Shown in pieces: positions 24,880 through 32,523 of a stretch of 64,000 nucleotides of DNA; position 1 is the stretch's first letter, and every line of letters begins with the position of its first letter. Origin of the DNA: Amycolatopsis keratiniphila subsp. keratiniphila (lineage in GTDB: Bacteria; Actinomycetota; Actinomycetes; Mycobacteriales; Pseudonocardiaceae); contig NZ_LQMT02000025.1 in assembly GCF_001620365.2 (NCBI RefSeq), positions 123,260 through 187,259 on the forward strand, read 5' to 3'. Both the position numbers and the translations under genes were made by a program. Below the pieces are notes generated by a model that had not been told where the DNA came from, did no database searches, and saw only the letters and a program-made list of their open reading frames with translations.

Positions 24880-25971
24880 TCAGGAAGCCAGCCGCTCCAC
24901 GGCCGCGTCGATCCGCTCGTCGGTCGCCGTCAAGGCGATCCGGACGTGGTTCCCGCCGGTCGGCCCGTAGAACGTGCCCGGCGCGGCGAGGATGCCACGC
25001 CCGGCGAGCCAGTCGACCGTGTCTAGCGCGGATTCGCCGCGCGTGGACCAGAGATACAGCCCCGCCTCGGAATGCGAGATCTCGAAACCGCTGTCCAGCA
25101 ACGCCTTCCGCAGCACCAGCCGACGGCGCGCGTAGCGTTCCCGTTGCACGGCAAGCGCTTCGTCGTCCTTCAGCGCGGCGACCATGGCCTCCTGCACCGG
25201 CCTCGGCACGATCAGCCCGGAATGCTTGCGGATCTCCAGCAGACCGGCGACGAGCTTCGGGTCACCGGTGACGAAACCGGCGCGGTAGCTCGCGAGGTTC
25301 GCGGACTTCGACAGCGAATGGACGGCCAGCAGACCGTCGAGGGAGCCGCCGTGCACGTCCGGGTGCAGGATCGACACGGGCTCGCTTTCCCAGCCCAGCG
25401 CCAGATAACACTCGTCGGAGACCACGACGACGCCGCGTTCCCGCGCCCAGTCGACGACCTTGCGCAGGTGGTCGACACCGAGCACACGCCCGGTCGGGTT
25501 GGACGGCGAGTTCAGCCACAGCATCGATGGCCGCTGCGGACCGAGCGCGAACGTGCTGTCCGCGCGCAGCAGCGAAGCACCCGCCAGCAGCACACCGACC
25601 TCGTAGGTCGGGTACGCCACCTCGGGGATGACGACGAGGTCACCGGGGCCGAAGCCCAGCTGCCGCGGCAGCGAAGCGACCAGCTCCTTCGAGCCGATCG
25701 TCGGCAGCACAGCGGCCTCGGGAACACCCGAGATGCCGTGCCGCCGCGAAAGCGCGTCGATCGCGGCGGCCCTGAGCTCGGGGATCCCGTGCGTGGTCGG
25801 GTACCCCGGGATCTCCGACACGGAGGCGAGCGCCGTGCGGATGCTCTCGGGGACCGGGTCCACCGGCGTGCCGATCGACAGGTCGACGATGCCGCCGGGA
25901 TGTGCCTGAGCCTTCGCCTTGGCCTCGGCCAGGGAGTCCCAGGGAAAATCGGGAAGAGCGACCCGGCTCAT
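24880..25971 (-). CDS. dapC: Succinyldiaminopimelate transaminase
   Basis: PLP-dependent class I/II aminotransferase of 363 residues that makes N-succinyl-LL-diaminopimelate from the keto acid and glutamate. The Schiff-base Lys is in HSLSKSANLASYRAGF (about residue 223), with the cofactor-binding Asn in NSPSNPTG (about 157) and Arg near the C terminus in NHVRIAL. ATG 25971 overlaps the stop of fdxA by four bases (ATGA), so the pair is coupled as in many actinobacteria. The longer frame to 26172 runs over fdxA and is rejected. It works with DapD and DapE in this window. Confidence 0.93.
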   Translation of the reverse strand: MSRVALPDFPWDSLAEAKAKAQAHPGGIVDLSIGTPVDPVPESIRTALASVSEIPGYPTTHGIPELRAAAIDALSRRHGISGVPEAAVLPTIGSKELVASLPRQLGFGPGDLVVIPEVAYPTYEVGVLLAGASLLRADSTFALGPQRPSMLWLNSPSNPTGRVLGVDHLRKVVDWARERGVVVVSDECYLALGWESEPVSILHPDVHGGSLDGLLAVHSLSKSANLASYRAGFVTGDPKLVAGLLEIRKHSGLIVPRPVQEAMVAALKDDEALAVQRERYARRRLVLRKALLDSGFEISHSEAGLYLWSTRGESALDTVDWLAGRGILAAPGTFYGPTGGNHVRIALTATDERIDAAVERLAS

Positions 25972-26288
25972 TCGCCCTGCGGGGGAAGAGCCTTGATGAA
26001 GGCGGGGTCGTGACTGGTCTTGCCGACCTTGGAGGCGCCACCGGGCGAGCCGAGCTCGTCGAAGAAGTCGACGTTGGCCTTGGTGTAGTCGTTCCACTCG
26101 TCGGGGACGTCGTCCTCGTAGTAGATCGCCTCGACGGGGCAGACCGGCTCGCAGGCACCGCAGTCGACGCATTCGTCCGGGTGGATGTACAGCATGCGGT
26201 CACCCTCGTAGATGCAATCCACGGGGCACTCGTCGATACACGCCTTGTCGAGCACGTCGACGCAGGGCTCGGCGATCACGTAGGTCAC
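25968..26288 (-). CDS. fdxA: Ferredoxin, seven-iron FdxA type
   Basis: Small electron carrier of 106 residues. Cysteine groups are in PCVDVLDKACIDECPVDCIYEG (about 8-29) and ECVDCGACEPVCPVEAI (about 39-55), the pattern of actinobacterial 3Fe-4S/4Fe-4S ferredoxins with an acidic C-terminal tail. The start is GTG at 26288, six bases after AGGAG; the longer frame to 26327 lacks support. Its stop overlaps the dapC start. The reason for coupling a ferredoxin to a transaminase is unknown, though this order is conserved in mycobacteria. Confidence 0.93.
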   Translation of the reverse strand: MTYVIAEPCVDVLDKACIDECPVDCIYEGDRMLYIHPDECVDCGACEPVCPVEAIYYEDDVPDEWNDYTKANVDFFDELGSPGGASKVGKTSHDPAFIKALPPQGE

Positions 26289-26399
26289 TGCGTACTCCTG
26301 CTTTATCTCTGCTTCACCAGTCTGCAACGGACATTACGCGCCCACGGGCGCGACCGGCCCGCTTAGGCCACCCTTATCGCCTACCCCGGGTATGGGCTT

Positions 26400-26591
26400 T
26401 CAGCGGTCTTTCCGGCGCGGCGGCGGAGTGGCCCTGCTGTCCCCAGTGATGACGAACTGCGGCGCGGCGGGCTTCGCCGCCGCTGCGTCCTCGTCGACGG
26501 CCTTTTCCGCGCCCAACGCCCGGTTGAAGCCGTCGGAAATCTCGCGAACCAGGTCTTCGTTGTGCCTGTCGTCCTTGCGCGCGATGCTCAT
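26400..26591 (-). CDS. Small hypothetical protein, 63 residues
   Basis: Hydrophilic protein of 63 residues with an acidic helical N-terminal half (DLVREISDGFNRALGAEKAVDED) and a basic C-terminal tail (TPPPRRKDR). There is no signal peptide or membrane segment. The ATG at 26591 is preceded by GGAGGG at the right spacing, which is the main reason for calling it. It is divergent from the GNAT gene with 38 bases between starts. I do not recognise the family and suggest no function. Confidence 0.65.
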   Translation of the reverse strand: MSIARKDDRHNEDLVREISDGFNRALGAEKAVDEDAAAAKPAAPQFVITGDSRATPPPRRKDR

Positions 26592-26629
26592 CGGGGTCCC
26601 TCCACTGCCTTCCTTGGCACAATCTAACC

Positions 26630-27379
26630 GTGAACAGTGCGGAAATGCTCGAGCTCACCTGTAGCCGGGCTTGGACTCCCCTGCTGGAGAGCCGGATCGG
26701 CGACTGGCGGCTCCGCTGGGCGGACGGGTTCACCGCCCGGGCCAACAGTGCCCTGGCGATCGGTGACCCGGGAAAACCGCTGCCAGACGCCCTGCGGGCG
26801 GTCTGTGACTTCGCCCACGATCATGCCATCCCGCCGGTCGTTCAGGTGATCCAGAACACGTCTCTCGAAGACCAGCTCGCCGCCTCCGGCTGGGTCCACT
26901 ATGTGGAACACCGCCCCGCGCACGAGGTCCGCCTGCTCACCGGGCCGCTTTCGCGCGGGACCTCGGCGGGAGCGGAGATTCTCGACGAGCCGACGTCCGG
27001 ATGGTGGGAGATGACGGCGGGCAGCGCCGACCCGCCGGAGGCGCCGCGCCACGTCCTCGGCACCGGCAAGGTCGGCTTCGGGATCGTGGAGCTGGACGGC
27101 GTCACGGCCGGCGCGGTGCGCGGAGCGGTCGTCGGCGAGTGGCTGCACATCGCCCGTTTGGAGGTACGGCCGGAGTTCCGGCGGCGAGGGCTGGCGCGCG
27201 GGCTGATGAACGCCGTGGGCGCCTGGGGCGCCGGTCAGGGCGCGAACGGGATGCTCCTGCAGGTCGCGATGGCGAACTCCGGCGCGCTGAAGCTGTACGA
27301 AAGCCTGGGCTGTACGGAGCACCACAGGTACCGCTACTGGGCCCCGGGACCCGGCGCGTGCGAGGATCGCCCGTCGTGA
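26630..27379 (+). CDS. GNAT-family N-acetyltransferase
   Basis: Acetyl-CoA-dependent acyltransferase of 249 residues. The GNAT fold is in the C-terminal half, with the acetyl-CoA loop LEVRPEFRRRGLARGLMNAV (V-x-P-x5-G/R-x-G/A form, about 177-196) and the closing LQVAMANSGALKLYESLGC segment. The N-terminal half is a diverged second domain of the same kind. GTG 26630 has CACAAT six bases upstream and no ribosome site, so it may be leaderless. The stop overlaps the start of fbiA by four bases (GTGA), placing it first in the F420 operon. The substrate is unknown. Confidence 0.82.
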   Translation: MNSAEMLELTCSRAWTPLLESRIGDWRLRWADGFTARANSALAIGDPGKPLPDALRAVCDFAHDHAIPPVVQVIQNTSLEDQLAASGWVHYVEHRPAHEVRLLTGPLSRGTSAGAEILDEPTSGWWEMTAGSADPPEAPRHVLGTGKVGFGIVELDGVTAGAVRGAVVGEWLHIARLEVRPEFRRRGLARGLMNAVGAWGAGQGANGMLLQVAMANSGALKLYESLGCTEHHRYRYWAPGPGACEDRPS

Positions 27380-28374
27380 AGGTCGTCATTTTGGTCGGCG
27401 GAGTGGGCGGGGCCCGCTTCCTGCTGGGGGTCAAACAAGCACTGGGTCTGCCCGCGACCGGTTCCTCGCCGGACTCGCCGCACGAGGTGACCGCGCTGGT
27501 GAACACCGGGGACGACGTGTGGATGCACGGTCTGCGCATCTGCCCGGACCTGGACACCTGCATGTACACCCTCGGCGGGGGGATCGACACCGAACGCGGC
27601 TGGGGCCACGCCGGCGAGACCTGGACGGTCAAGGAGGAGCTCGCCGCCTATGGCGCCGAGCCGACCTGGTTCGGCTTGGGCGACAAGGACATCGCGACGC
27701 ATCTCATCCGCTCGCGGATGCTGCGCGCGGGCTATCCGCTGTCCCAGGTCACCGAGGCGCTGTGCGATCGCTGGCAGCCGGGCGTACGCCTGCTGCCGAT
27801 GTCGGACGACCGCGTCGAAACACATGTCGTGATCGACGACCCCGAAGATCCGGACCAGCGCAAGGCGATCCACTTCCAGGAGTGGTGGGTGCGTTACCGC
27901 TCCGAGCCGAAGGCGCATTCGATCATCGCCGTCGGCGCCGACGAGGCCAAGCCGGCGCCGGGCGTGCTCGACGCGATCGCGGCCGCCGACGTCGTGCTGT
28001 TCGCGCCGTCGAACCCGGTGGTCTCGGTGGGCACGACGCTCGGCGTCCCGGGAATCCGCGACGCGCTGCGCAAGACGCGCGCCAAGGTCGTCGGGGTCTC
28101 GCCGATCATCGGCGGGAAGGCGTTGCGCGGTATGGCCGACGCGTGCCTGAGCGCGATCGGCGTGGAGACCTCCGCCGAAGCCGTCGGGCGGCATTACGGC
28201 TCCCGCAAGGAATCCCCGGACGGGGTGCTCGACGGCTGGCTGGTCGCCGAGGGTGAGACCGTCGACGTGCCGGGAGTCGCGGTCCGCGACGTGCCTCTGC
28301 TGATGTCCGATGTGGACGCCACGGCCGCCATGGTGCGTGCCGCTTTCGATCTGGCTGGAGTTTCCGTTGAGTGA
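27376..28374 (+). CDS. fbiA: 2-phospho-L-lactate transferase (F420 synthesis)
   Basis: CofD/FbiA enzyme of 332 residues that joins the phospholactate or phosphoenolpyruvate moiety to the deazaflavin Fo, giving (dehydro-)F420-0. Landmarks are the N-terminal VKVVILVGGVGGARFLLGV (about 1-19), NTGDDVWMHGLRICPDLDT (about 46-64) and the central SNPVVSVGTTLGVPGIRDAL segment. GTG 27376 is inside the stop of the GNAT gene, and its own stop overlaps fbiB by eight bases. The longer frame to 27001 runs antiparallel to nothing useful and is rejected. Confidence 0.94.
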   Translation: MKVVILVGGVGGARFLLGVKQALGLPATGSSPDSPHEVTALVNTGDDVWMHGLRICPDLDTCMYTLGGGIDTERGWGHAGETWTVKEELAAYGAEPTWFGLGDKDIATHLIRSRMLRAGYPLSQVTEALCDRWQPGVRLLPMSDDRVETHVVIDDPEDPDQRKAIHFQEWWVRYRSEPKAHSIIAVGADEAKPAPGVLDAIAAADVVLFAPSNPVVSVGTTLGVPGIRDALRKTRAKVVGVSPIIGGKALRGMADACLSAIGVETSAEAVGRHYGSRKESPDGVLDGWLVAEGETVDVPGVAVRDVPLLMSDVDATAAMVRAAFDLAGVSVE

Positions 28375-29704
28375 CCACGCTTCGGCGAAGATCGAGATCC
28401 TGCCGGTCGAGGGCCTGCCGGAGTTCCGGCCCGGCGACGATTTGACCGGCGCGATCGTCGAGGCCGCCCCGTGGCTGCGTTCAGGCGACGTCCTGGTCGT
28501 GACGAGCAAGATCGTCTCCAAGGCCGAGGGCATGCTCATCCGGGTCCCGTCCGATCCCGAGGAGCGTGACGCCGCCCGGCGCAAACTCGTCGAGGAGGAA
28601 TCCGTCCGCGTGATCGCGCGGATCAACCGGACGGTGATCACCGAGAACAAGCTCGGCATCGTGCAGGCGGCGTCCGGGGTGGACGCCTCGAACGTGGCTT
28701 CCGGCGAGGTCGCGCTGCTGCCGTCGGATCCGGACGCGTCCGCGCTCGCGCTGCGGAACGGGCTGCGCGAGCGGCTCGGCGTCGAGGTCGCGGTCGTGGT
28801 CACCGACACGATGGGCCGCGCGTGGCGGGTCGGGCAGACCGACGCCGCGATCGGCGCGTCCGGCCTGCGGGTGCTGCATTCGTACGCGGGCGAGGTCGAC
28901 AGCCAGGGCAATGAACTCGCCGTCACCGAGGTGGCGATCGCCGACGAACTCGCCGCCGCGGCGGATCTGGTGAAGGGCAAGCTCGGCGGGACGCCGGTCG
29001 CCGTCGTGCGCGGCCTCCAGCTCACCGACGACGGCTCGACCGCCCGGAAACTGCTCCGGCCGATCGAAGAGGACCTGTTCCGCCTCGGTACCAACGAATC
29101 CATCGCGCAGGGCCGCCGGGAAGCCGTGCTCGCGCGGCGTTCGATCCGCTCCTTCACCGACGAGCCGGTCGATCCCGAGGTGCTGCGCCGCGCGGTCGGC
29201 ACCGCCCTGACGGCACCCGCGCCGCATCACACGAAGCCGGTCCGGTTCGTGTGGCTGCGCGAGGAAGGCTTGCGCCGCAAGCTTCTCGACGCGATGAAGG
29301 CGTCGTGGCAGGCCGATCTCGAAGGCGACGACTTCACGCCCGAGCAGGTCGCGAAGCGGCTCAGCCGCGGCGACATCCTGTACAACGCGCCCGAGGTCGT
29401 GGTGCCGTTCCTCGTCGCCGAGGGCGCGCACACCTACCGCGACGACCGCCGGAACGCTTGTGAGCACACGATGTTCACCGTCGCCGGCGGAGCGGCCGTG
29501 CAGGGCCTGCTGGTCGCGCTCGCCGCCGAAGACCTCGGCTCGTGCTGGATCGGGTCGACGATCTTCGCGGCCGACATCGTGCGCGACGTCCTCGGCCTGG
29601 ACGAGCGCTGGGAACCGCTCGGCGCGGTCGCGATCGGTCATCCCGCCGCCCTCCCGCCAGCGCGAGGCCCTGTCGAACCCGGTGAAGGACTTCTCGAACT
29701 GTGA
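28367..29704 (+). CDS. fbiB: Coenzyme F420:L-glutamate ligase with nitroreductase domain
   Basis: Bifunctional FbiB of 445 residues. The N-terminal half (about 1-245) is the CofE-type ligase that adds glutamates to F420-0 (SKIVSKAEG, TDTMGRAWRVGQTDAAIG), and the C-terminal half (about 255-445) is an FMN-binding nitroreductase domain that reduces the dehydro-F420 side chain (ARRSIRSFTDEPVD). The start is TTG at 28367, chosen because GGAG at 28357-28360 is correctly spaced and the protein then begins in register with the family. It overlaps fbiA by eight bases and the Nudix gene by four. Confidence 0.94.
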   Translation: MSDHASAKIEILPVEGLPEFRPGDDLTGAIVEAAPWLRSGDVLVVTSKIVSKAEGMLIRVPSDPEERDAARRKLVEEESVRVIARINRTVITENKLGIVQAASGVDASNVASGEVALLPSDPDASALALRNGLRERLGVEVAVVVTDTMGRAWRVGQTDAAIGASGLRVLHSYAGEVDSQGNELAVTEVAIADELAAAADLVKGKLGGTPVAVVRGLQLTDDGSTARKLLRPIEEDLFRLGTNESIAQGRREAVLARRSIRSFTDEPVDPEVLRRAVGTALTAPAPHHTKPVRFVWLREEGLRRKLLDAMKASWQADLEGDDFTPEQVAKRLSRGDILYNAPEVVVPFLVAEGAHTYRDDRRNACEHTMFTVAGGAAVQGLLVALAAEDLGSCWIGSTIFAADIVRDVLGLDERWEPLGAVAIGHPAALPPARGPVEPGEGLLEL

Positions 29705-30246
29705 CCCTGCACGACGACGTCGTGTCCACATTGTCCGGTTGGCGACCGGCGGACGCGGCCCAGGAATCCTTGCGCCAGGCCTATCTCGGCTTCCTCGCCG
29801 CACGAGACGACGTCTGCCGCCGCGAATGCGCGGCCGGGCACATCACCGCGTCGGCCGTCCTTCTCGACGCCGACGCGGAGAACGTGCTCCTCACCCTGCA
29901 TCCGCGGGTCGGGCGCTGGTTGCAGCTCGGCGGGCATTGCGAGCCCGGCGACGCGACGCTCGCGGACGCCGCACTTCGTGAAGCACGCGAAGAATCCGGC
30001 ATCGACGACCTGGTGATCGACCCGGCGCCGGTACATCTCGACGTCCACCCGATCACCTGCTCGCTCGGCGTGCCGACCCGGCATTTCGACGTGCGGTTCG
30101 TGGTGCGCGCACCCCGCGGGGCACAACCGGTCCAAAGCGACGAATCGGATGATCTTCGTTGGTGGCCGGTGGATTCCCTCCCGAAAGGCTCGGAAGATCT
30201 CGCCGAACTGATGGAAGCCGCCGTGCCCGCGGCGTCCGCCCGTTAG
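29701..30246 (+). CDS. Nudix hydrolase
   Basis: Nudix protein of 181 residues that hydrolyses a nucleoside diphosphate linked to another group. The Nudix box GGHCEPGDATLADAALREAREESGI (GX5EX7REUXEEXGU, about 80-104) is complete with the metal-binding Glu residues. GTG 29701 overlaps the stop of fbiB by four bases (GTGA), so it is made from the same message as the F420 genes. The link to F420 metabolism is only by position; cleaning up nucleotide by-products such as GTP- or deazaflavin-derived compounds is one possibility. Confidence 0.85.
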   Translation: MTLHDDVVSTLSGWRPADAAQESLRQAYLGFLAARDDVCRRECAAGHITASAVLLDADAENVLLTLHPRVGRWLQLGGHCEPGDATLADAALREAREESGIDDLVIDPAPVHLDVHPITCSLGVPTRHFDVRFVVRAPRGAQPVQSDESDDLRWWPVDSLPKGSEDLAELMEAAVPAASAR

Positions 30247-30279
30247 GGTGTCGGCTGACGTTCTTAAGGGGGAATGATG

Positions 30280-30987
30280 ATGCTGACGACGCTGACGCCA
30301 TACCTGGACCGGGTCCGGGTCCACAGCAGCGGTGACGGTGACGGCTTCGGCTGGTTTCTGCTGATCTTGGCGATCATCGTCATCATCATCGTGATCGTGG
30401 TGATCATCGTGAAGGTCAACCAGGCGAAGAAGCCGCCGATGACCTTCCCTCAGAACCCGAACTTCGGCGGTGGCGGCCCGGCTCCGGGCTTCCCCCCGCC
30501 GCCCCCGCCCGCCGGCGGCCCCGCACCGCAGGGCAACTGGCAGCAGCCCGGTTTCCCGCCGCCCCCTCAGCCCGGTTTCGGCCAGGCGCCCGGCTTCCCG
30601 CCGCCTCCGGCCCCGGCTCCGGCTCCGGCGGGTTTCGCGCCGCCGCCCGGCGCCCCGGCGCTCAGCCCGTTCGGCGCGCCCGGCATGCCCCAGCCCGGTT
30701 TCCCGCCGCCCCCTCCGCAGGCCGGGCCGCCGATCGACGCCGACGCGGACCGCACCCAGGTCGTGTCCCCGCAGCAGCAGGCGGCCGCGGACCGCACGCA
30801 GGTGGTCTCCCCCGCGAACGCCGACCGCACGCAGGTCGTTTCGCCCGCGAACGCCGACCGCACGCAGGTCGTTTCGCCCGCGAACGCCGACCGGACACAG
30901 GTGGTGGCCGGTGGCACCGGTGACGCCACCCAGGTCGTGCCCGGTGGTGGCGGCGACCGGACCCAGGTGGTTCCGCCCGCCCGGTAG
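30280..30987 (+). CDS. Membrane-anchored Pro-rich protein with DRTQVV repeats
   Basis: Protein of about 236 residues with no recognised family. A short N terminus is followed by one very hydrophobic helix of Ile/Val (about 22-44), then a Pro/Gly-rich tract (about 55-150) and a tail with seven copies of the motif D-R/A-T-Q-V-V, four of them in an 11-residue tandem repeat (ADRTQVVSPAN). Each repeat has one Thr before Gln-Val-Val, a form often phosphorylated and bound by FHA domains in actinobacteria; this is inference. Three ATGs (30274, 30277, 30280) are in frame; the last has the best spacing from AAGGGGG. Confidence 0.75.
   Translation: MLTTLTPYLDRVRVHSSGDGDGFGWFLLILAIIVIIIVIVVIIVKVNQAKKPPMTFPQNPNFGGGGPAPGFPPPPPPAGGPAPQGNWQQPGFPPPPQPGFGQAPGFPPPPAPAPAPAGFAPPPGAPALSPFGAPGMPQPGFPPPPPQAGPPIDADADRTQVVSPQQQAAADRTQVVSPANADRTQVVSPANADRTQVVSPANADRTQVVAGGTGDATQVVPGGGGDRTQVVPPAR
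30787..30900 (+). repeat. 33-bp tandem repeat inside the DRTQVV gene
   Basis: Units start at 30787, 30820, 30853 and 30886; the second and third are identical over 33 bases and the fourth is partial. The repeat is in frame and adds 11 residues per unit, so copy number may vary between strains without a frameshift. Confidence 0.8.
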
Positions 30988-30996
30988 CCGCTTGCG

Positions 30997-31044
30997 TTTG
31001 TGTCAGCGATTGTGTCATCATGGCGATACGATCACTGACACAAA
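30997..31044. promoter_or_regulatory. Inverted repeat, candidate GntR operator
   Basis: Arms TTTGTGTCAGCGAT (30997-31010) and ATCACTGACACAAA (31031-31044) match at 13 of 14 positions; a further TGTGTCA lies between them at 31011-31017. It ends at the ribosome site AAAGGGGGA of the membrane-protein gene, so bound protein would block transcription. The GntR gene 820 bases downstream is the likely source. Confidence 0.65.
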
Positions 31045-31055
31045 GGGGGAGTGGC

Positions 31056-31844
31056 ATGGTGGTGGCACTCAGTGAATCCCAGCGGCTTCAGCTGGCCAGG
31101 ATGAAGCTGCGGAGCCGGATCAAAACGCAGACGGTCGTCGTGGCCGTGGCGTTGTTCGCGGCGACCTGGGGCACCTGGTTCCTGCTGAGTCAGGAGTTCT
31201 TCGTCCGGGCTTCGGACGGCACGCCGGGGCTTTACTCGCGCCGGAAAGCCGACTGGCCGACGTTCTCCGCGTCAGCGGGCTTGATCGCGGTTCTGGTGAG
31301 CTTCGTCGTGCTGGCAGGGCTTGTCTCGTGGACCTTTCTGCGAGTGCGCAAGGCGGAACGGCGGCTGGCACGGTCGCTGCCGCGCCGGATGGCGCACGGG
31401 AAGAAGCTGGGCGTCCCCGACGTGGCGGGCTTCGGGTCGTTCGGGCTGTGGCTGCTGAGCACGATCGGCGGGATCGTCATCGGGCTGGGCATCGGCCTGT
31501 CCGCCGACGCGGCCGCGACCCGGCTGCTCGGCTTCACCTACGCGGCGGGCGTGGTCGTGCTCGGCGGGCTGTCGCTCGTTCTCGTCCGCCAGGTGATCGA
31601 GCAGCCCGCCCTGGCCGACGACGAACGTTCCCTGCGCACGGACGACGCCCTCCGCCGGAAGGATGCGCAGCTGGCCCTGGTGCCCGCCGGAATCTACCTC
31701 GGACTCCCCATGACCTCCGCGGTTCCGGAGTTCGCCGGGTGGCTGTGGTGGTTTCTCGTGGGATACGCCGCGATCGTCCTCATCGGCGCACTGGCGGCGT
31801 GGATCCGCAGGTCGGCACAGCGCCCGCCGAGCACGGTGCTCTAA
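31056..31844 (+). CDS. Membrane protein of unknown function upstream of GntR regulator
   Basis: Integral membrane protein of 262 residues with about six hydrophobic segments (near 23-42, 75-98, 128-150, 160-180, 213-228 and 232-250), Arg-rich cytoplasmic loops and no recognised domain. ATG 31056 is chosen because AAAGGGGGA lies five bases upstream; the longer frame to 31020 starts inside the operator. It is the first gene of a probable two-gene operon with a YtrA-type GntR regulator. In that regulator group the controlled gene is often a transporter or membrane protein, as here, but no ATPase gene is present. Confidence 0.75.
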   Translation: MVVALSESQRLQLARMKLRSRIKTQTVVVAVALFAATWGTWFLLSQEFFVRASDGTPGLYSRRKADWPTFSASAGLIAVLVSFVVLAGLVSWTFLRVRKAERRLARSLPRRMAHGKKLGVPDVAGFGSFGLWLLSTIGGIVIGLGIGLSADAAATRLLGFTYAAGVVVLGGLSLVLVRQVIEQPALADDERSLRTDDALRRKDAQLALVPAGIYLGLPMTSAVPEFAGWLWWFLVGYAAIVLIGALAAWIRRSAQRPPSTVL

Positions 31845-31877
31845 TCAAGCCCGCCGACAAGAGACCTGGAGCACGAA

Positions 31878-32279
31878 GTGATCGTCAGCGTCGACACGAA
31901 CTCACCCGTCCCACCGTACGAACAGGTACGGGCCGCCTTCGCCGCGCAGATCACGGACCGGACGCTTCCCGTCGGAACGAAACTCCCGACGGTCCGCAAA
32001 CTGGCCGAGGATCTGGGCATCGCCCCCAACACCGTCGCCAAGGCGTACCGCGAACTGGAAGAGACCGGCCTGATCGAAACCCGCGGCCGGGCGGGCACCT
32101 TCGTCGGGGACTCGGGTGACCAGAACCGGAAACTGGCGCAGAACGCGGCCGCCGAGTACGCGGCGATCACCCGGAAGCTGGGGTTGAGCCAGGGCGAGGC
32201 GAGCGCCATCGTGAACGCCGCACTGACCGCGAACGTCACCGCCTACCGCACGCGGCTGCAGGAACGCCCCGCGCACTGA
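31878..32279 (+). CDS. GntR-family regulator, YtrA type
   Basis: Short GntR repressor of 133 residues. The winged helix-turn-helix (about 10-75) carries PPYEQVRAAFAAQITDRTLPVG, LPTVRKLAEDLGIAPNTVAKAYRELEETGLIETR. The effector part is only about 50 residues, the mark of the YtrA subfamily. GTG 31878 follows GGAG by seven bases. It lies 33 bases after the membrane-protein gene and probably represses the operon through the inverted repeat at 30997-31044. Confidence 0.88.
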   Translation: MIVSVDTNSPVPPYEQVRAAFAAQITDRTLPVGTKLPTVRKLAEDLGIAPNTVAKAYRELEETGLIETRGRAGTFVGDSGDQNRKLAQNAAAEYAAITRKLGLSQGEASAIVNAALTANVTAYRTRLQERPAH

Positions 32280-32333
32280 GCCCGGCCCGATGGCCGCCGC
32301 GCCGGTGGCCGCACCGCGGGTTAGTCTCTCGGC

Positions 32334-32522
32334 ATGGTCTTCCTTCTGGTGCTGGTGGTCGGCGTCCTGATCCTGGCCGGGATCGGCGTCGGGATCTACT
32401 TCCTGGTGAAGTCGAACAGCAAGCCACAGCCGCCCGCTCTGCCGTACCACCAGTACCCGCAGCAGCAGCCGCAGTACCCGAGCCAGCAGCAGCCCTACCC
32501 GCCGCAGGGCTGGGGCAACTGA
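32334..32522 (+). CDS. Small membrane protein with Gln/Pro-rich tail
   Basis: Protein of 62 residues with one membrane helix (about 2-24) and a cytoplasmic or exported tail made almost only of Gln, Pro and Tyr (QYPQQQPQYPSQQQPYPPQ). It is similar in design to the larger Pro-rich protein at 30280. The ATG has TAGTCT six bases upstream and no ribosome site, suggesting a leaderless message. The stop is one base from the end of the glycosylase gene on the other strand. No function is proposed. Confidence 0.65.
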   Translation: MVFLLVLVVGVLILAGIGVGIYFLVKSNSKPQPPALPYHQYPQQQPQYPSQQQPYPPQGWGN

Positions 32523-32523
32523 G

